Below are positions 1-6,810 of a DNA stretch of 13,073 nt, piece after piece. This DNA is from Scatosoma sp045537295. Lineage in GTDB: Bacteria > Bacillota > Clostridia > Christensenellales > Borkfalkiaceae. The stretch covers positions 1 to 13,073 of the forward strand of contig JAZSPG010000066.1 in NCBI GenBank assembly GCA_045537295.1, in the 5' to 3' direction. The number at the start of each line of letters is the position of its first letter. The first letter of the stretch is position 1. The position numbers and the translations under genes were made by a program. Below the pieces are notes generated by a model, which worked only from the letters and a program-made list of their open reading frames with translations, made no database searches and was not told where the DNA came from.

Positions 1-26
1 ATTGTAACCCATTTTTGCAACATTTG

Positions 27-35
27 TGGTAACAT
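27..35 (+). promoter_or_regulatory. Possible extended -10 promoter for the virion genes
   Basis: TGG followed by TAACAT fits an extended -10 element (TGn plus four of six matches to TATAAT). No -35 box is visible at the right distance. That is what an activator-dependent late promoter such as phi29 A3 would look like, but it is equally what a chance match looks like. A start near position 42 would place the hairpin at 39-73 at the very 5' end of the transcript. Confidence 0.15.
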
Positions 36-38
36 GTA

Positions 39-73
39 CGCGTAACGCGGGAAGCGGGGGAACGCGTTATGTG
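39..73 (+). other. Leader stem-loop upstream of the connector gene
   Basis: TAACGCG (43-49) pairs perfectly with CGCGTTA (63-69), and the stem extends to 39/73 with two G-U pairs, giving about 11 pairs around a 13-base purine loop. A weaker second hairpin lies at about 121-141 (GAACC with GGTTC). No good gene is visible between 1 and 183. The stem could be a structured 5' leader of the virion transcript or the end of an upstream unit. Only a poor T-run follows, so a terminator is not the first choice. Confidence 0.4.
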
Positions 74-153
74 CGGGACGCTGTTTGTCTGGAAGTCCTC
101 TCTTTTACCGGGAACGGGCGGGGAACCTAATAAGGGTTCTTCCGTCCGTTCTC

Positions 154-171
154 AATTTGAACGTTCAAATT
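154..171. repeat. 18-bp palindrome, copy 1
   Basis: Exact AATTTGAACGTTCAAATT, its own reverse complement, flanked by C and G so that 20 bp are symmetric. It lies between the leader and the connector gene, and GGAGG (172-176) for that gene starts at the next base. Confidence 0.98.
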
Positions 172-183
172 GGAGGTGGTTGT

Positions 184-1296
184 TTGGCTGACAACGAAAG
201 CATAGCCGGGTACCTTGGACTGTATCAGGACTTGGTAAACCCACACGCATTCAATCCATACGCGCCGCCCGACGAAAGCCCCGTATTAAACAAAAAGCGG
301 TCTATGCAACAGTATGTAAAGTACATGCTTAACCGCACGGCGAAGATGTTCAGTTATGAAAACTTACCGCAATCCATACCAGCCCTTGAACTTGAAACAC
401 TTCTTCAAGTTACTGGCTATGCTATTATCGCTTCTGTTCCTAATGCTCCTTCCGTTCTTGTTGGCATGGATTACCTTTCCGCAGGGGAGCATAACATGGA
501 ACCGTCTGGAGGGGAAGGTGTCGATTCAGGCGGGTCGGGAATTGACAACAGCGACGACCGTATTACAATTTCCGAACGGAACGACCTCTATGCCTTTTAC
601 GGGGGACTTGGAGGAGAATATGACGCCTATTATAGACCAACAGTCGCCTTGGTAAACAATCCCTATTTGAAGTTTAACGCTAAATTGACGATAGGGGTAG
701 ATTGCGCGGTTATCCGAAACGATAGTCACTTTATAGGCGTCATGCCTATGTATTGGCGTTACGCCGCGCAAATGGCGGAAAACGACGTTTCTGTCCGTTC
801 GGCGCAAATCAACAGCCGGGAACGCTCGATAATAATCGCTGATAACGAAAATGCATACGACAGCGCACAGGTTTATTTGCAACGACTGGAAGCGGGCGAT
901 TTAGCCGCTATTATGGACGCGCCTTTACTTGGCAATAGCCGGGTAGAAAACGGGTCGCCCTCGGCGGCTAATACGATAATCCAGCTCATTGAGCTGGGGC
1001 AATACCTGAAAGCGTCATGGTTCAATGAAGTGGGCTTGAATACTTCCTTCAATATGAAGCGGGAATATCTTTCCAGTGAAGAGATTGCCGTGAATACAGA
1101 TGTTCTAATGCCGCTTGTTGATGATATGCTTGAATGTCGGCAACGGGGGCTTGAAATTGTCAACGCCCTGTATGGAACCGACATTAAAGTAAAGAAGTCC
1201 AGCGCATGGGAGCACAAGGATATTCAAGCCGACAACTACACGGAGGAAAAGAAAAATGGCGGAGAGACTTCTGACTTACAATCAGAGGACGCTTAG
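184..1296 (+). CDS. Portal/connector (upper collar) protein, phi29 gp10-like
   Basis: Probable dodecameric connector at the special vertex of the head, through which DNA is packaged and to which the tail attaches. The 370-residue protein ends in a helical region containing MKREYLSSEE (about residues 291-300), a pattern I recognise from gp10-type connectors; phi29 gp10 is 309 residues. A Gly/Ser-rich loop with GGEG and GGSG lies near residues 108-120. I chose the TTG start at 184 because GGAGG (172-176) sits seven bases upstream. The open frame extends back to 85 but would read through the palindrome and has no better ribosome site. The gene overlaps the next one by 41 bases, suggesting translational coupling. 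Codons between about 380 and 480 favour T at the third position, unlike the rest of the gene (see findings). Confidence 0.85.
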   Translation: MADNESIAGYLGLYQDLVNPHAFNPYAPPDESPVLNKKRSMQQYVKYMLNRTAKMFSYENLPQSIPALELETLLQVTGYAIIASVPNAPSVLVGMDYLSAGEHNMEPSGGEGVDSGGSGIDNSDDRITISERNDLYAFYGGLGGEYDAYYRPTVALVNNPYLKFNAKLTIGVDCAVIRNDSHFIGVMPMYWRYAAQMAENDVSVRSAQINSRERSIIIADNENAYDSAQVYLQRLEAGDLAAIMDAPLLGNSRVENGSPSAANTIIQLIELGQYLKASWFNEVGLNTSFNMKREYLSSEEIAVNTDVLMPLVDDMLECRQRGLEIVNALYGTDIKVKKSSAWEHKDIQADNYTEEKKNGGETSDLQSEDA

Positions 1297-2251
1297 GGCT
1301 ATATGGGATGGATGGGACAATAATCGCGGCGTGTTCCATTTCTTGGCGCAGAAGGATTTCAGTTTTGTTGACCTTCTGCCCATGGAAGAACTTGACTTTG
1401 ATTATTATCTTTTCCAGTCCGGGCGCAAGCAATCGGCGTCCGCGATTCTCAACCTCTTAAACGACGAAAACCTTTTGACCGACGCAAGCCGCGAACTCAT
1501 TGCGGGGGCTATTTACAATCGTTACCATGATAAATGGGAGCGCGTTTTCAATGCTTTCGTGAATGAGTATACGCCGTTTACGACTTACGCGGATAATGAG
1601 GTATCGTCCGTAATAGGCAACGCGACGGAAACGGCAAGCCGCGATAAATCCCATGTCGGAACGTCGCTTGACGAACGGCAAAGCAAGACAACGGATATTG
1701 CGTCCGGTAGTTCTAACGCAAGCAACAACGACACAGGGTCGGCGTCTCGCGCAACGTCCGCTAATGATTCCAGCGAATTGGAGCGGCAAGGGACGGAAAG
1801 CAAGACGCGGACGGGCACGGGCAACAATACGGCGGGAAACGGGATATTCGGATTCAACAGCTCTTCCGCCGTTGGCTCTACCGAACAGGAAGGCGAACAG
1901 GCGTATGCGGAAGTTGAAACCGTTGCTTTTGGGGGACGGAAGGACGCGACGGCAAACGAACGCGCCGAAACCGAAACAAATCTTCATAGCAACGCAACCG
2001 AAACGCAATCGACTGAAAGCGCGACGGGACAGACCGAAAGCGACGTTACCGGAAGTCGAACCGATAGCGCAAACGAAACGGAAGCGGAAAAGCGCGAACG
2101 CGACACAAATAGAACCCGAACGTTAATGCGGACGGGATTCAATAAGCCTATCGCGGATTTGATTCTTGATTACATTGAACTCTGGAAAACAGACTTCTAT
2201 CAAATCATGTTCCGCGACGTTGACGCTTATCTCGCGCTGTCCGTGTACTAA
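1256..2251 (+). CDS. Lower collar / tail tube-like protein with low-complexity middle
   Basis: Probably the lower collar (phi29 gp11 role) that joins connector to tail, judged mainly from its place directly after the connector. It has 331 residues in three parts. A folded N-terminal part (1-115) is rich in aromatic residues. A Ser/Thr/Asn/Glu-rich stretch (about 120-285) is almost free of hydrophobic residues apart from GIFGFNSSSA. The C-terminal part begins RTGFNKPIADLILDYIELW and ends in acidic and aromatic helices, a layout I associate with collar proteins of phi29-like phages. GGAGG (1242-1246) lies nine bases before the ATG. The start lies within the connector gene. The stop TAA (2249-2251) shares two bases with palindrome copy 2. 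Because of the repetitive GC-rich codons, other frames here stay open, but they look like shadows. Confidence 0.6.
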   Translation: MAERLLTYNQRTLRAIWDGWDNNRGVFHFLAQKDFSFVDLLPMEELDFDYYLFQSGRKQSASAILNLLNDENLLTDASRELIAGAIYNRYHDKWERVFNAFVNEYTPFTTYADNEVSSVIGNATETASRDKSHVGTSLDERQSKTTDIASGSSNASNNDTGSASRATSANDSSELERQGTESKTRTGTGNNTAGNGIFGFNSSSAVGSTEQEGEQAYAEVETVAFGGRKDATANERAETETNLHSNATETQSTESATGQTESDVTGSRTDSANETEAEKRERDTNRTRTLMRTGFNKPIADLILDYIELWKTDFYQIMFRDVDAYLALSVY

Positions 2252-2267
2252 TTTGAACGTTCAAATT
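2250..2267. repeat. 18-bp palindrome, copy 2
   Basis: Exact copy between lower collar and major capsid genes. Its first two bases complete the TAA stop of the lower collar gene, and GGAGG (2268-2272) of the capsid gene follows without a gap. Confidence 0.98.
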
Positions 2268-2281
2268 GGAGGTATTTCCGA

Positions 2282-3439
2282 ATGAAAGTTGAACAAATCG
2301 CGGAGTGGACTAACGACGTGACGGCACAGCTTCTGGGAGAAGAAGCCGTAACGACGCAAGACCTTTCCAACATCGTGGACATTGGGCGGCAGATAACCTC
2401 TCTGGAATCTTGGCGCAACAAGTACCTCGAAGCCCTCGTGAACCGTATCGGGCGTTGGCATTACGTGAACCGCATTTATAGCGGTAACGTGCCTTCCCTG
2501 ATGATGGACAGTTGGGAATACGGCTCTATCCTCGCCAAATTCTGGGGAAGCCTGAAAGACGTTTCTGATAACCCGTCTTGGGAGTTGGAAGACGGGCAGG
2601 AATACAACATGAACACGTACCACGCCGAAACGGTGTCGGCGCGTTTCTGGAACAAGATGACGACGTTTGAACTGGAACACAGCATTCTCGACCACCAGCT
2701 CAACGACAGCTTTTCCAGCGGCGACGAACACGCGGCTTTCGTGTCCATGCTGATGACGAACGTCACGAACTCGCTCAACATTCGCAACGAAGCCTTGATT
2801 ATGGCGACGGTTCGCAATTTCATTGGCACGTTGCTACACGGCGGGAAGCCCTTGCAAAAGGTGAATCTTCTCGCGCAGTACAATTCCGGGCACGGCACAC
2901 AGTTGACGCCCGCTCAGGCGTTGGAAAGCTCCGACTTTATCAGGTGGGCGATTATCCAAATCCAGCTCGTTTCCCGCCGTTTGTCGAAGTACACGAAACT
3001 TTACAACGTCGGAGGGCTTGACCGCTTTACGCCGTCTGACAGGTTGCGGATTATCTACCATGATAATTTCCGCACGGCGGTTGGCGCATACCTCTATAAC
3101 GCGCCGTCTCAATTCGCCACGGATTGGCTTGGGTTGCCGACAGGGGATTCTATCCCGTATTGGCAATCGCCGGGGACTGATTTCGCGTTTGACAGCACGT
3201 CGCGGATTGACGTTGAAGTCGCAACTGAAACGGCGGGAAGCAAAGCGACGGTTGCTCAAACGGGCGTTGTCGCCGTCATGTTTGACAAGTACGCAATGGC
3301 GGTTTGCAACGAACGCGACAGGGTTTATGCGCACTATGTCAAGAAGGGCGAATTTACGAACTACCTGCACAAGCGGGAAGCCCGTTACCTGAACGACCCG
3401 AACGAACAGGGCGTGGTTTTCTATCTCGGCGCGACGTAA
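2282..3439 (+). CDS. Major capsid protein, phi29 gp8-like
   Basis: The 385-residue protein fits a HK97-fold major capsid protein of the phi29 type (gp8 is 448 residues). It has a helical acidic N-terminal arm (1-55), then a region with RIGRWHYVNRIYSGNVPSLM and MMDSWEYGSILAKFW (about 56-88), and a beta-rich end. The identification rests on the overall pattern and on the position among connector, collar and tail genes. GGAGG (2268-2272) lies nine bases before the ATG and directly after palindrome copy 2. Thirteen bases separate it from the following 57-residue gene. High expression is likely given the strong ribosome site. No scaffold gene precedes it, unlike phi29 where gene 7 does. Confidence 0.82.
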   Translation: MKVEQIAEWTNDVTAQLLGEEAVTTQDLSNIVDIGRQITSLESWRNKYLEALVNRIGRWHYVNRIYSGNVPSLMMDSWEYGSILAKFWGSLKDVSDNPSWELEDGQEYNMNTYHAETVSARFWNKMTTFELEHSILDHQLNDSFSSGDEHAAFVSMLMTNVTNSLNIRNEALIMATVRNFIGTLLHGGKPLQKVNLLAQYNSGHGTQLTPAQALESSDFIRWAIIQIQLVSRRLSKYTKLYNVGGLDRFTPSDRLRIIYHDNFRTAVGAYLYNAPSQFATDWLGLPTGDSIPYWQSPGTDFAFDSTSRIDVEVATETAGSKATVAQTGVVAVMFDKYAMAVCNERDRVYAHYVKKGEFTNYLHKREARYLNDPNEQGVVFYLGAT

Positions 3440-3451
3440 TAGGGAGGGGCT

Positions 3452-3625
3452 ATGGACACTAACAAATGTTGGGCGGTTTATAACTCTCTCCTCGCCGTGT
3501 TGAATCAAATCAAAGACTTGGAAAACCCGGAGACCGCCCCTAATCTTTACAGCAACGTTGCGGCGGCGGTATCCAGCGCGAAAGACCTGCTTGTCCAGCG
3601 GTTGCAACAGACGGGGAGCACGTGA
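3452..3625 (+). CDS. Small 57-residue protein after the capsid gene
   Basis: Not recognised. ATG at 3452 follows the purine run AGGGAGGGG (3441-3449), so the ribosome site is close but strong. The protein begins MDTNKCWAVYNSLLAVLNQI and is predicted to be mostly helical, with a second amphipathic stretch SNVAAAVSSAKDLLVQRLQQ. There is no signal peptide or membrane segment. Its stop TGA overlaps the ATG of the next gene by one base (TGATG), implying coupled translation in the capsid cassette. A helical small protein next to the capsid gene could be a scaffold or a head decoration, but that is only position-based inference. Confidence 0.6.
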   Translation: MDTNKCWAVYNSLLAVLNQIKDLENPETAPNLYSNVAAAVSSAKDLLVQRLQQTGST

Positions 3626-4011
3626 TGGAAGAAAACGAAAATCCGGTTGAAGAGACCGGGACAGAAACCGAATCCGCAACGGCTGAACCCGTTGTAGAGG
3701 ATAACCGCATGAGAAACGCGGCAGGGGACGCGAAACCGGAATTTCCTAATTCCGGTCGCGCCTCTTGGAGCGTGGACACAGTAAAGCGGGCTTTCCTTCT
3801 ATGGGGTATGGTAGACGGCGTTCGCAAACGCGACGATTGGACTACCATTGAAATGGCTGTCAAGTTCTATGACGACGGCATTTTCTCGGCGCAGGATTTG
3901 GAGCGCATACGTCAAGCAATTATACGGCGCAATCAGACCAAAGGGCTTTCGTCTATGGACGAAGACTTGGACGCGATTTCCGTCGCGGAGGGCATTGTGC
4001 CGGGTATGTAA
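3625..4011 (+). CDS. 128-residue acidic N-terminus protein in the capsid cassette
   Basis: Not recognised. Residues 1-35 are acidic and rich in Glu, Thr and Pro, likely disordered. Residues 45-100 look helical, with SWSVDTVKRAFLLWGMVDGV and DDGIFSAQDLERIRQAIIRR. The acidic tail plus helical core resembles the style of phage scaffolding or head-completion proteins, but no family can be named. GGGGAG (3613-3618) serves the ATG at 3625; a GTG one codon earlier (3622) is possible but closer to the ribosome site. The start overlaps the preceding stop, and the TAA stop (4009-4011) shares bases with palindrome copy 3. Confidence 0.72.
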   Translation: MEENENPVEETGTETESATAEPVVEDNRMRNAAGDAKPEFPNSGRASWSVDTVKRAFLLWGMVDGVRKRDDWTTIEMAVKFYDDGIFSAQDLERIRQAIIRRNQTKGLSSMDEDLDAISVAEGIVPGM

Positions 4012-4027
4012 TTTGAACGTTCAAATT
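4010..4027. repeat. 18-bp palindrome, copy 3
   Basis: Exact copy overlapping the TAA stop of the 128-residue gene. Unlike other plus-strand copies it is followed by a G-rich 16-base spacer and a second palindrome, not by a gene start. Confidence 0.98.
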
Positions 4028-4042
4028 GGGCGGGTGGGTTGG
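4028..4042 (+). other. G-rich spacer between tandem palindromes
   Basis: GGGCGGGTGGGTTGG has four close G-runs, three of three bases and one of two. It could form a two-layer, or an incomplete three-layer, G-quadruplex in mRNA or in the coding strand. It lies between copies 3 and 4 and encodes no start codon with a ribosome site. Confidence 0.45.
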
Positions 4043-4043
4043 T

Positions 4044-4061
4044 AATTTGAACGTTCAAATT
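4044..4061. repeat. 18-bp palindrome, copy 4
   Basis: Exact copy 16 bases after copy 3. GGGGAG (4062-4067), the ribosome site of the 190-residue gene, follows directly. Confidence 0.98.
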
Positions 4062-4073
4062 GGGGAGACTATT

Positions 4074-4646
4074 ATGCCGAATGGATACGTACCCTATTTT
4101 CAATCAGCACCTTCTGCAAGTTCATTAAAATCTAACGGATTGAGAACTTGGACAAATCAAAATAACTACTTGTTATTTTCAGGTTCTTCCGTTGAGAATA
4201 TGTATTGCGGAGTAGTTCCTGACAGCGGAGGGAAAAGGTTATATTACGTAGCTGATTCCGTCGGGATTGCATATCAGGTTTATGATGTGTCAAATAATGT
4301 CGGAAATTTGACAATAGATTCATTAGACGGGACTACTGGACTATATTATGGTTCATTTGAGACGGCGGACAACCGATATACTATTTATGTCCCGGAATAT
4401 GAATCACTCCGTTCGTTTTTAGATTCATATCCGCATTCCTACCCCATAAACTACACACTCGCAAATTGCACAGTTTCCGCGCCCTCGACTGCCTCGCCGG
4501 GAAGCGACGTAGTGATACAAATTACACCTTCCAGCGGCTATATTTTCAGGGGTTCGTCGGGCGTGGATATACGCGATAGCGACGGAATACGCGTTCCCTT
4601 CATTGTGAATGGCAATCAGGTCGCTTTCACAATGCCGCAACCGTGA
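4074..4646 (+). CDS. Virion protein with C-terminal Ig-like domain (fibre or decoration candidate)
   Basis: The 190-residue protein has two parts. Residues 1-125 are rich in Tyr, Ser, Asn and Gly, have no clear family, and are encoded by visibly more AT-rich DNA than the neighbours. Residues 128-190 (from NCTVSAPSTASPGSDVVIQI through SSGYIF to FTMP) match the style of small Ig-like/InlB-B-type repeat domains found on phage and bacterial surface proteins, and their DNA returns to the local GC-rich codon use. A role in host attachment or as a head fibre is inferred from this and from the place before the tail gene. GGGGAG lies before the ATG at 4074. An in-frame TTG at 4026 would read through the palindrome and lacks a ribosome site. 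Confidence 0.72.
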   Translation: MPNGYVPYFQSAPSASSLKSNGLRTWTNQNNYLLFSGSSVENMYCGVVPDSGGKRLYYVADSVGIAYQVYDVSNNVGNLTIDSLDGTTGLYYGSFETADNRYTIYVPEYESLRSFLDSYPHSYPINYTLANCTVSAPSTASPGSDVVIQITPSSGYIFRGSSGVDIRDSDGIRVPFIVNGNQVAFTMPQP

Positions 4647-4651
4647 ACGTC

Positions 4652-4669
4652 AATTTGAACGTTCAAATT
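4652..4669. repeat. 18-bp palindrome, copy 5
   Basis: Exact copy between the 190-residue and 541-residue genes, followed by GGCAGGTG carrying the ribosome site. The stop of the preceding gene lies in TGAACGT (4644-4650), which repeats the centre of the palindrome. Confidence 0.98.
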
Positions 4670-4682
4670 GGCAGGTGATATT

Positions 4683-6308
4683 ATGGCAGGTAAAATGAAT
4701 TGGGCGGTTTTCGATTTAGAGAACCTCCCGACAGTCGATAACGTCATAGAACACGGTACTTTCTATTATCAGGGAACAGGCGGCAACAGCGGAACTTACA
4801 CATATTATGTTTTAGCTGACAAACCTGTTAAGTATATGTGGTACAGGGCAGGTTACAACGTGAACCCTATTTTCTGTTCAGAGGAAGAAGGAGCTAATAT
4901 TTATTTAGCACATACGGGAATGGACAGAAGTGCACGGGCTTCCGTTATATCTACAACCTATACACACCCTGATGATAGATATTGGGTGTATGCCGGAATA
5001 GACGGATACTGGTCTACCGTCCATTATGATTTGCCGTTTTCGGGCGTAGGTAGTTACCCTGATGACTGGACTGCCCCTGATTCGGACTATACCATAACGG
5101 TCGGAGAACAGACAAATTACGTAGACCGCGATTTTGTTAGGTCGTGCAACGACGGCGATTGGGATTGGGCTCCTGTCACACTCGGCACAGTAGTTGACCC
5201 CGAACCCGAACCGACAACCGAATTTTCGGTGAACGTCACTATAACGTGCGTTCCTGAAAGCACAGGCGACAACCCTTACGAACCGGGCGGCGACGCAGAA
5301 CCGGGCGGCGGCGGCGGCACATACGACAATGTGTCCGACGTTATTCCCCGTCCCCCTCTGCCTGAAATTGGCATAGCGGACGGAACCTTTATGGCTATGT
5401 TCAATCCCTCGCAAAGCGAATTAAAAGACCTTGCGGACGCGCTTTTTGATACGACGATATGGACGGAAGCCTATAGGCAAATATTCGGAAGTCCGATAGA
5501 TTATATAGTCTCGCTTACCATTGCGCCGTTACAACCGCCTATCACGGATGAGCCTGTTGAATTTAGCCTCGGCGCGTCGCCGTTCGCAAATATTTCTATG
5601 TATCAGATAACGCAACAATATGTAGAAGTGAATTGCGGCACAATCACAATACCGGAATACTGGAAGGCGTTCCTTGACTATGAGCCTTATTCCTCTATCC
5701 AGATATTCCTCCCCTATGTGGGCTATAGAGACCTTAGCCCCTCGGAAGTCCTAAACAAACCGTTGAACGTTCGCTATTATATAGACCTCTTAACCGGGGC
5801 TTGCATTGCGTTCGTTGAATCGGACGGAACAACGCTATATCAGTTTGACGGAAACTGTTTAGCCCAGTTGCCTATAACCGCGATACAGCACACTCAAATT
5901 ATGTCCGGGATGATTTCCGCTCTCGGCTTTGGGGCAACGGCTTTAGCGACAAAGGGCTTGGGAATGTTTGGCAAAGCCGGGGATTTTATGCTATGGGGAA
6001 GCGGCGCGTCGGCGGCTTCCAGCGTGGTAAACGCCGCAAAACCCACGGTAACGCACGGCGGGAACCTTACGGCAAATCAGGGCTTTCTTGGAATCCAGAA
6101 ACCCTATTGCATACTCCGACGCCCTCGGCAAGCTATCGCAAGCGAACAAAACGCTTTTGCGGGTTATGCCACTTGGTACCGCTCTCCGAATTTCATGTTC
6201 ACGCAAGGATTCACAAAGGTTGCGGAAATACACCTCGAAAACGTTCCCGCGACGGAATGGGAAATTCGTGAAATAGAACGCTTGTTAAAGGAAGGCGTGA
6301 TATTCTAA
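4683..6308 (+). CDS. Large tail protein with tail-knob-like C-terminal half
   Basis: The 541 residues have distinct sections. Residues 1-165 are an aromatic, AT-rich-coded front module of unknown family. Residues 170-225 are a Pro/Glu/Gly linker containing PEPEP and GGGGG. Residues 230-400 are a beta-rich body. Residues 406-448 are a hydrophobic Gly/Ala stretch starting SGMISALGFGATALATKGLG. The protein ends in a conserved-looking tail with ATEWEIREIERLLKEGVIF. The hydrophobic stretch and the tail recall the second half of phi29 gp9, whose hydrophobic loop is known to enter membranes during DNA ejection. I infer a distal tail/knob role, with the front module perhaps contacting the host. ATG at 4683 has AGGTG five bases upstream; an in-frame TTG at 4668 lies inside the palindrome. 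TAATG overlap couples it to the next gene. Confidence 0.7.
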   Translation: MAGKMNWAVFDLENLPTVDNVIEHGTFYYQGTGGNSGTYTYYVLADKPVKYMWYRAGYNVNPIFCSEEEGANIYLAHTGMDRSARASVISTTYTHPDDRYWVYAGIDGYWSTVHYDLPFSGVGSYPDDWTAPDSDYTITVGEQTNYVDRDFVRSCNDGDWDWAPVTLGTVVDPEPEPTTEFSVNVTITCVPESTGDNPYEPGGDAEPGGGGGTYDNVSDVIPRPPLPEIGIADGTFMAMFNPSQSELKDLADALFDTTIWTEAYRQIFGSPIDYIVSLTIAPLQPPITDEPVEFSLGASPFANISMYQITQQYVEVNCGTITIPEYWKAFLDYEPYSSIQIFLPYVGYRDLSPSEVLNKPLNVRYYIDLLTGACIAFVESDGTTLYQFDGNCLAQLPITAIQHTQIMSGMISALGFGATALATKGLGMFGKAGDFMLWGSGASAASSVVNAAKPTVTHGGNLTANQGFLGIQKPYCILRRPRQAIASEQNAFAGYATWYRSPNFMFTQGFTKVAEIHLENVPATEWEIREIERLLKEGVIF

Positions 6309-6742
6309 TGGCGACGCTTATCCTATACCGCAACGACAACGAACGCATTCGCGTTTCCAAACAGTTGACGACGCTCGGAACTATCACGGGCACGTTTCGC
6401 GGGAACGCCGACATTCTCCGCCCCACTGTAATTGTGCAAGGCGAATTTACAAATCAGTGCAATTACTTTCGCATTGAGGAATTTGGAAGGTATTATTATG
6501 TGACAAACCCTATCGTTCCTCGCAACGGGCTGATAGAGTTGCACGGGGAAGTAGACGTACTGAACTCTTGGTCGCAAGAGATACGGCGAAACCCCGCGAT
6601 TGTAGAACGTCAAAAGACGGACTATAACCTCTATCTCCCCGACAGCCAGATACACACGTATCAGAACGACTTGGTTGGGACGCAAGCCTTCCCTAACGGC
6701 TTTACTAACCGTCAATACATTCTAACGGTAGTCGCCGTATAG
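6308..6742 (+). CDS. Tail protein resembling the N-terminal domain of phi29 gp9
   Basis: The 144-residue protein begins MATLILYRNDNERIRVSKQL and contains NYFRIEEFGRYYYVTN and GLIELHGEVDVLNSW followed by VERQKTDYNLYLPDS. This order (aromatic strand, Val/Ile-Asp-Val-Leu-x-x-Trp, then a basic-polar turn) matches my recollection of the first 150 residues of phi29 gp9 (EIDVLQTW and FIVREHV). I therefore read it as a tail tube/knob subunit. It is short and ends where gp9 would continue, while the preceding gene carries gp9-like C-terminal features. Its ATG overlaps the previous TAA. It is the last plus-strand gene, eight bases before the hairpin terminator. Confidence 0.72.
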   Translation: MATLILYRNDNERIRVSKQLTTLGTITGTFRGNADILRPTVIVQGEFTNQCNYFRIEEFGRYYYVTNPIVPRNGLIELHGEVDVLNSWSQEIRRNPAIVERQKTDYNLYLPDSQIHTYQNDLVGTQAFPNGFTNRQYILTVVAV

Positions 6743-6750
6743 ACGCAAAG

Positions 6751-6786
6751 AAGCCCCGCAACCCGGTTTCCCGGATTGCGGGGCTT
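6751..6786. terminator. Hairpin terminator between convergent operons
   Basis: AAGCCCCGCAA (6751-6761) pairs perfectly with TTGCGGGGCTT (6776-6786), with an inner CCGG/CCGG stem and a four-base loop. It lies eight bases after the last virion gene and 25 bases beyond the stop of the last minus-strand gene. T-runs are weak on both sides (CTTG on plus, CTTCTTT on minus), so it may stop transcription from both directions with moderate strength or protect 3' ends. Confidence 0.8.
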
Positions 6787-6789
6787 GTC

Positions 6790-6807
6790 AATTTGAACGT
6801 TCAAATT
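6790..6807. repeat. 18-bp palindrome, copy 6
   Basis: Exact copy between the terminator and the end of the minus-strand operon, three bases from the TAA stop of the Cys-rich gene. It precedes no gene start on either strand. Confidence 0.98.
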
Positions 6808-6810
6808 GAC

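Noticed and set aside
154..171. The palindrome as a LexA/SOS box, a CodY box or a standard sigma promoter
   Set aside because: GAAC and GTTC are adjacent with no spacer, unlike Gram-positive LexA sites (GAAC-N4-GTTC). The sequence does not match the CodY consensus. No -10 box lies at a proper distance from TTGAAC at the copies I checked.
85..183. N-terminal extension of the connector frame from 85
   Set aside because: It has no good ribosome site, would translate through the palindrome, and the TTG at 184 has GGAGG at the normal distance.
1653..2126. A 157-residue Arg/Lys-rich open frame within the lower collar gene
   Set aside because: Its composition follows from the repetitive ACCGAAA-like codons of the low-complexity region, and the supported gene has a better start and ends.
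2834..3679. A 281-residue open frame on the minus strand opposite the capsid gene
   Set aside because: It is Arg-rich with no recognisable domain and runs across the ends of several well-supported plus-strand genes, as expected for a codon-bias shadow.
5763..5772. TTGAACGTTC as a possible eleventh, decayed palindrome in the large tail gene
   Set aside because: Only ten of 18 bases match, one arm is lost after the core (GC follows), and such a short match can arise by chance while encoding LNVR.
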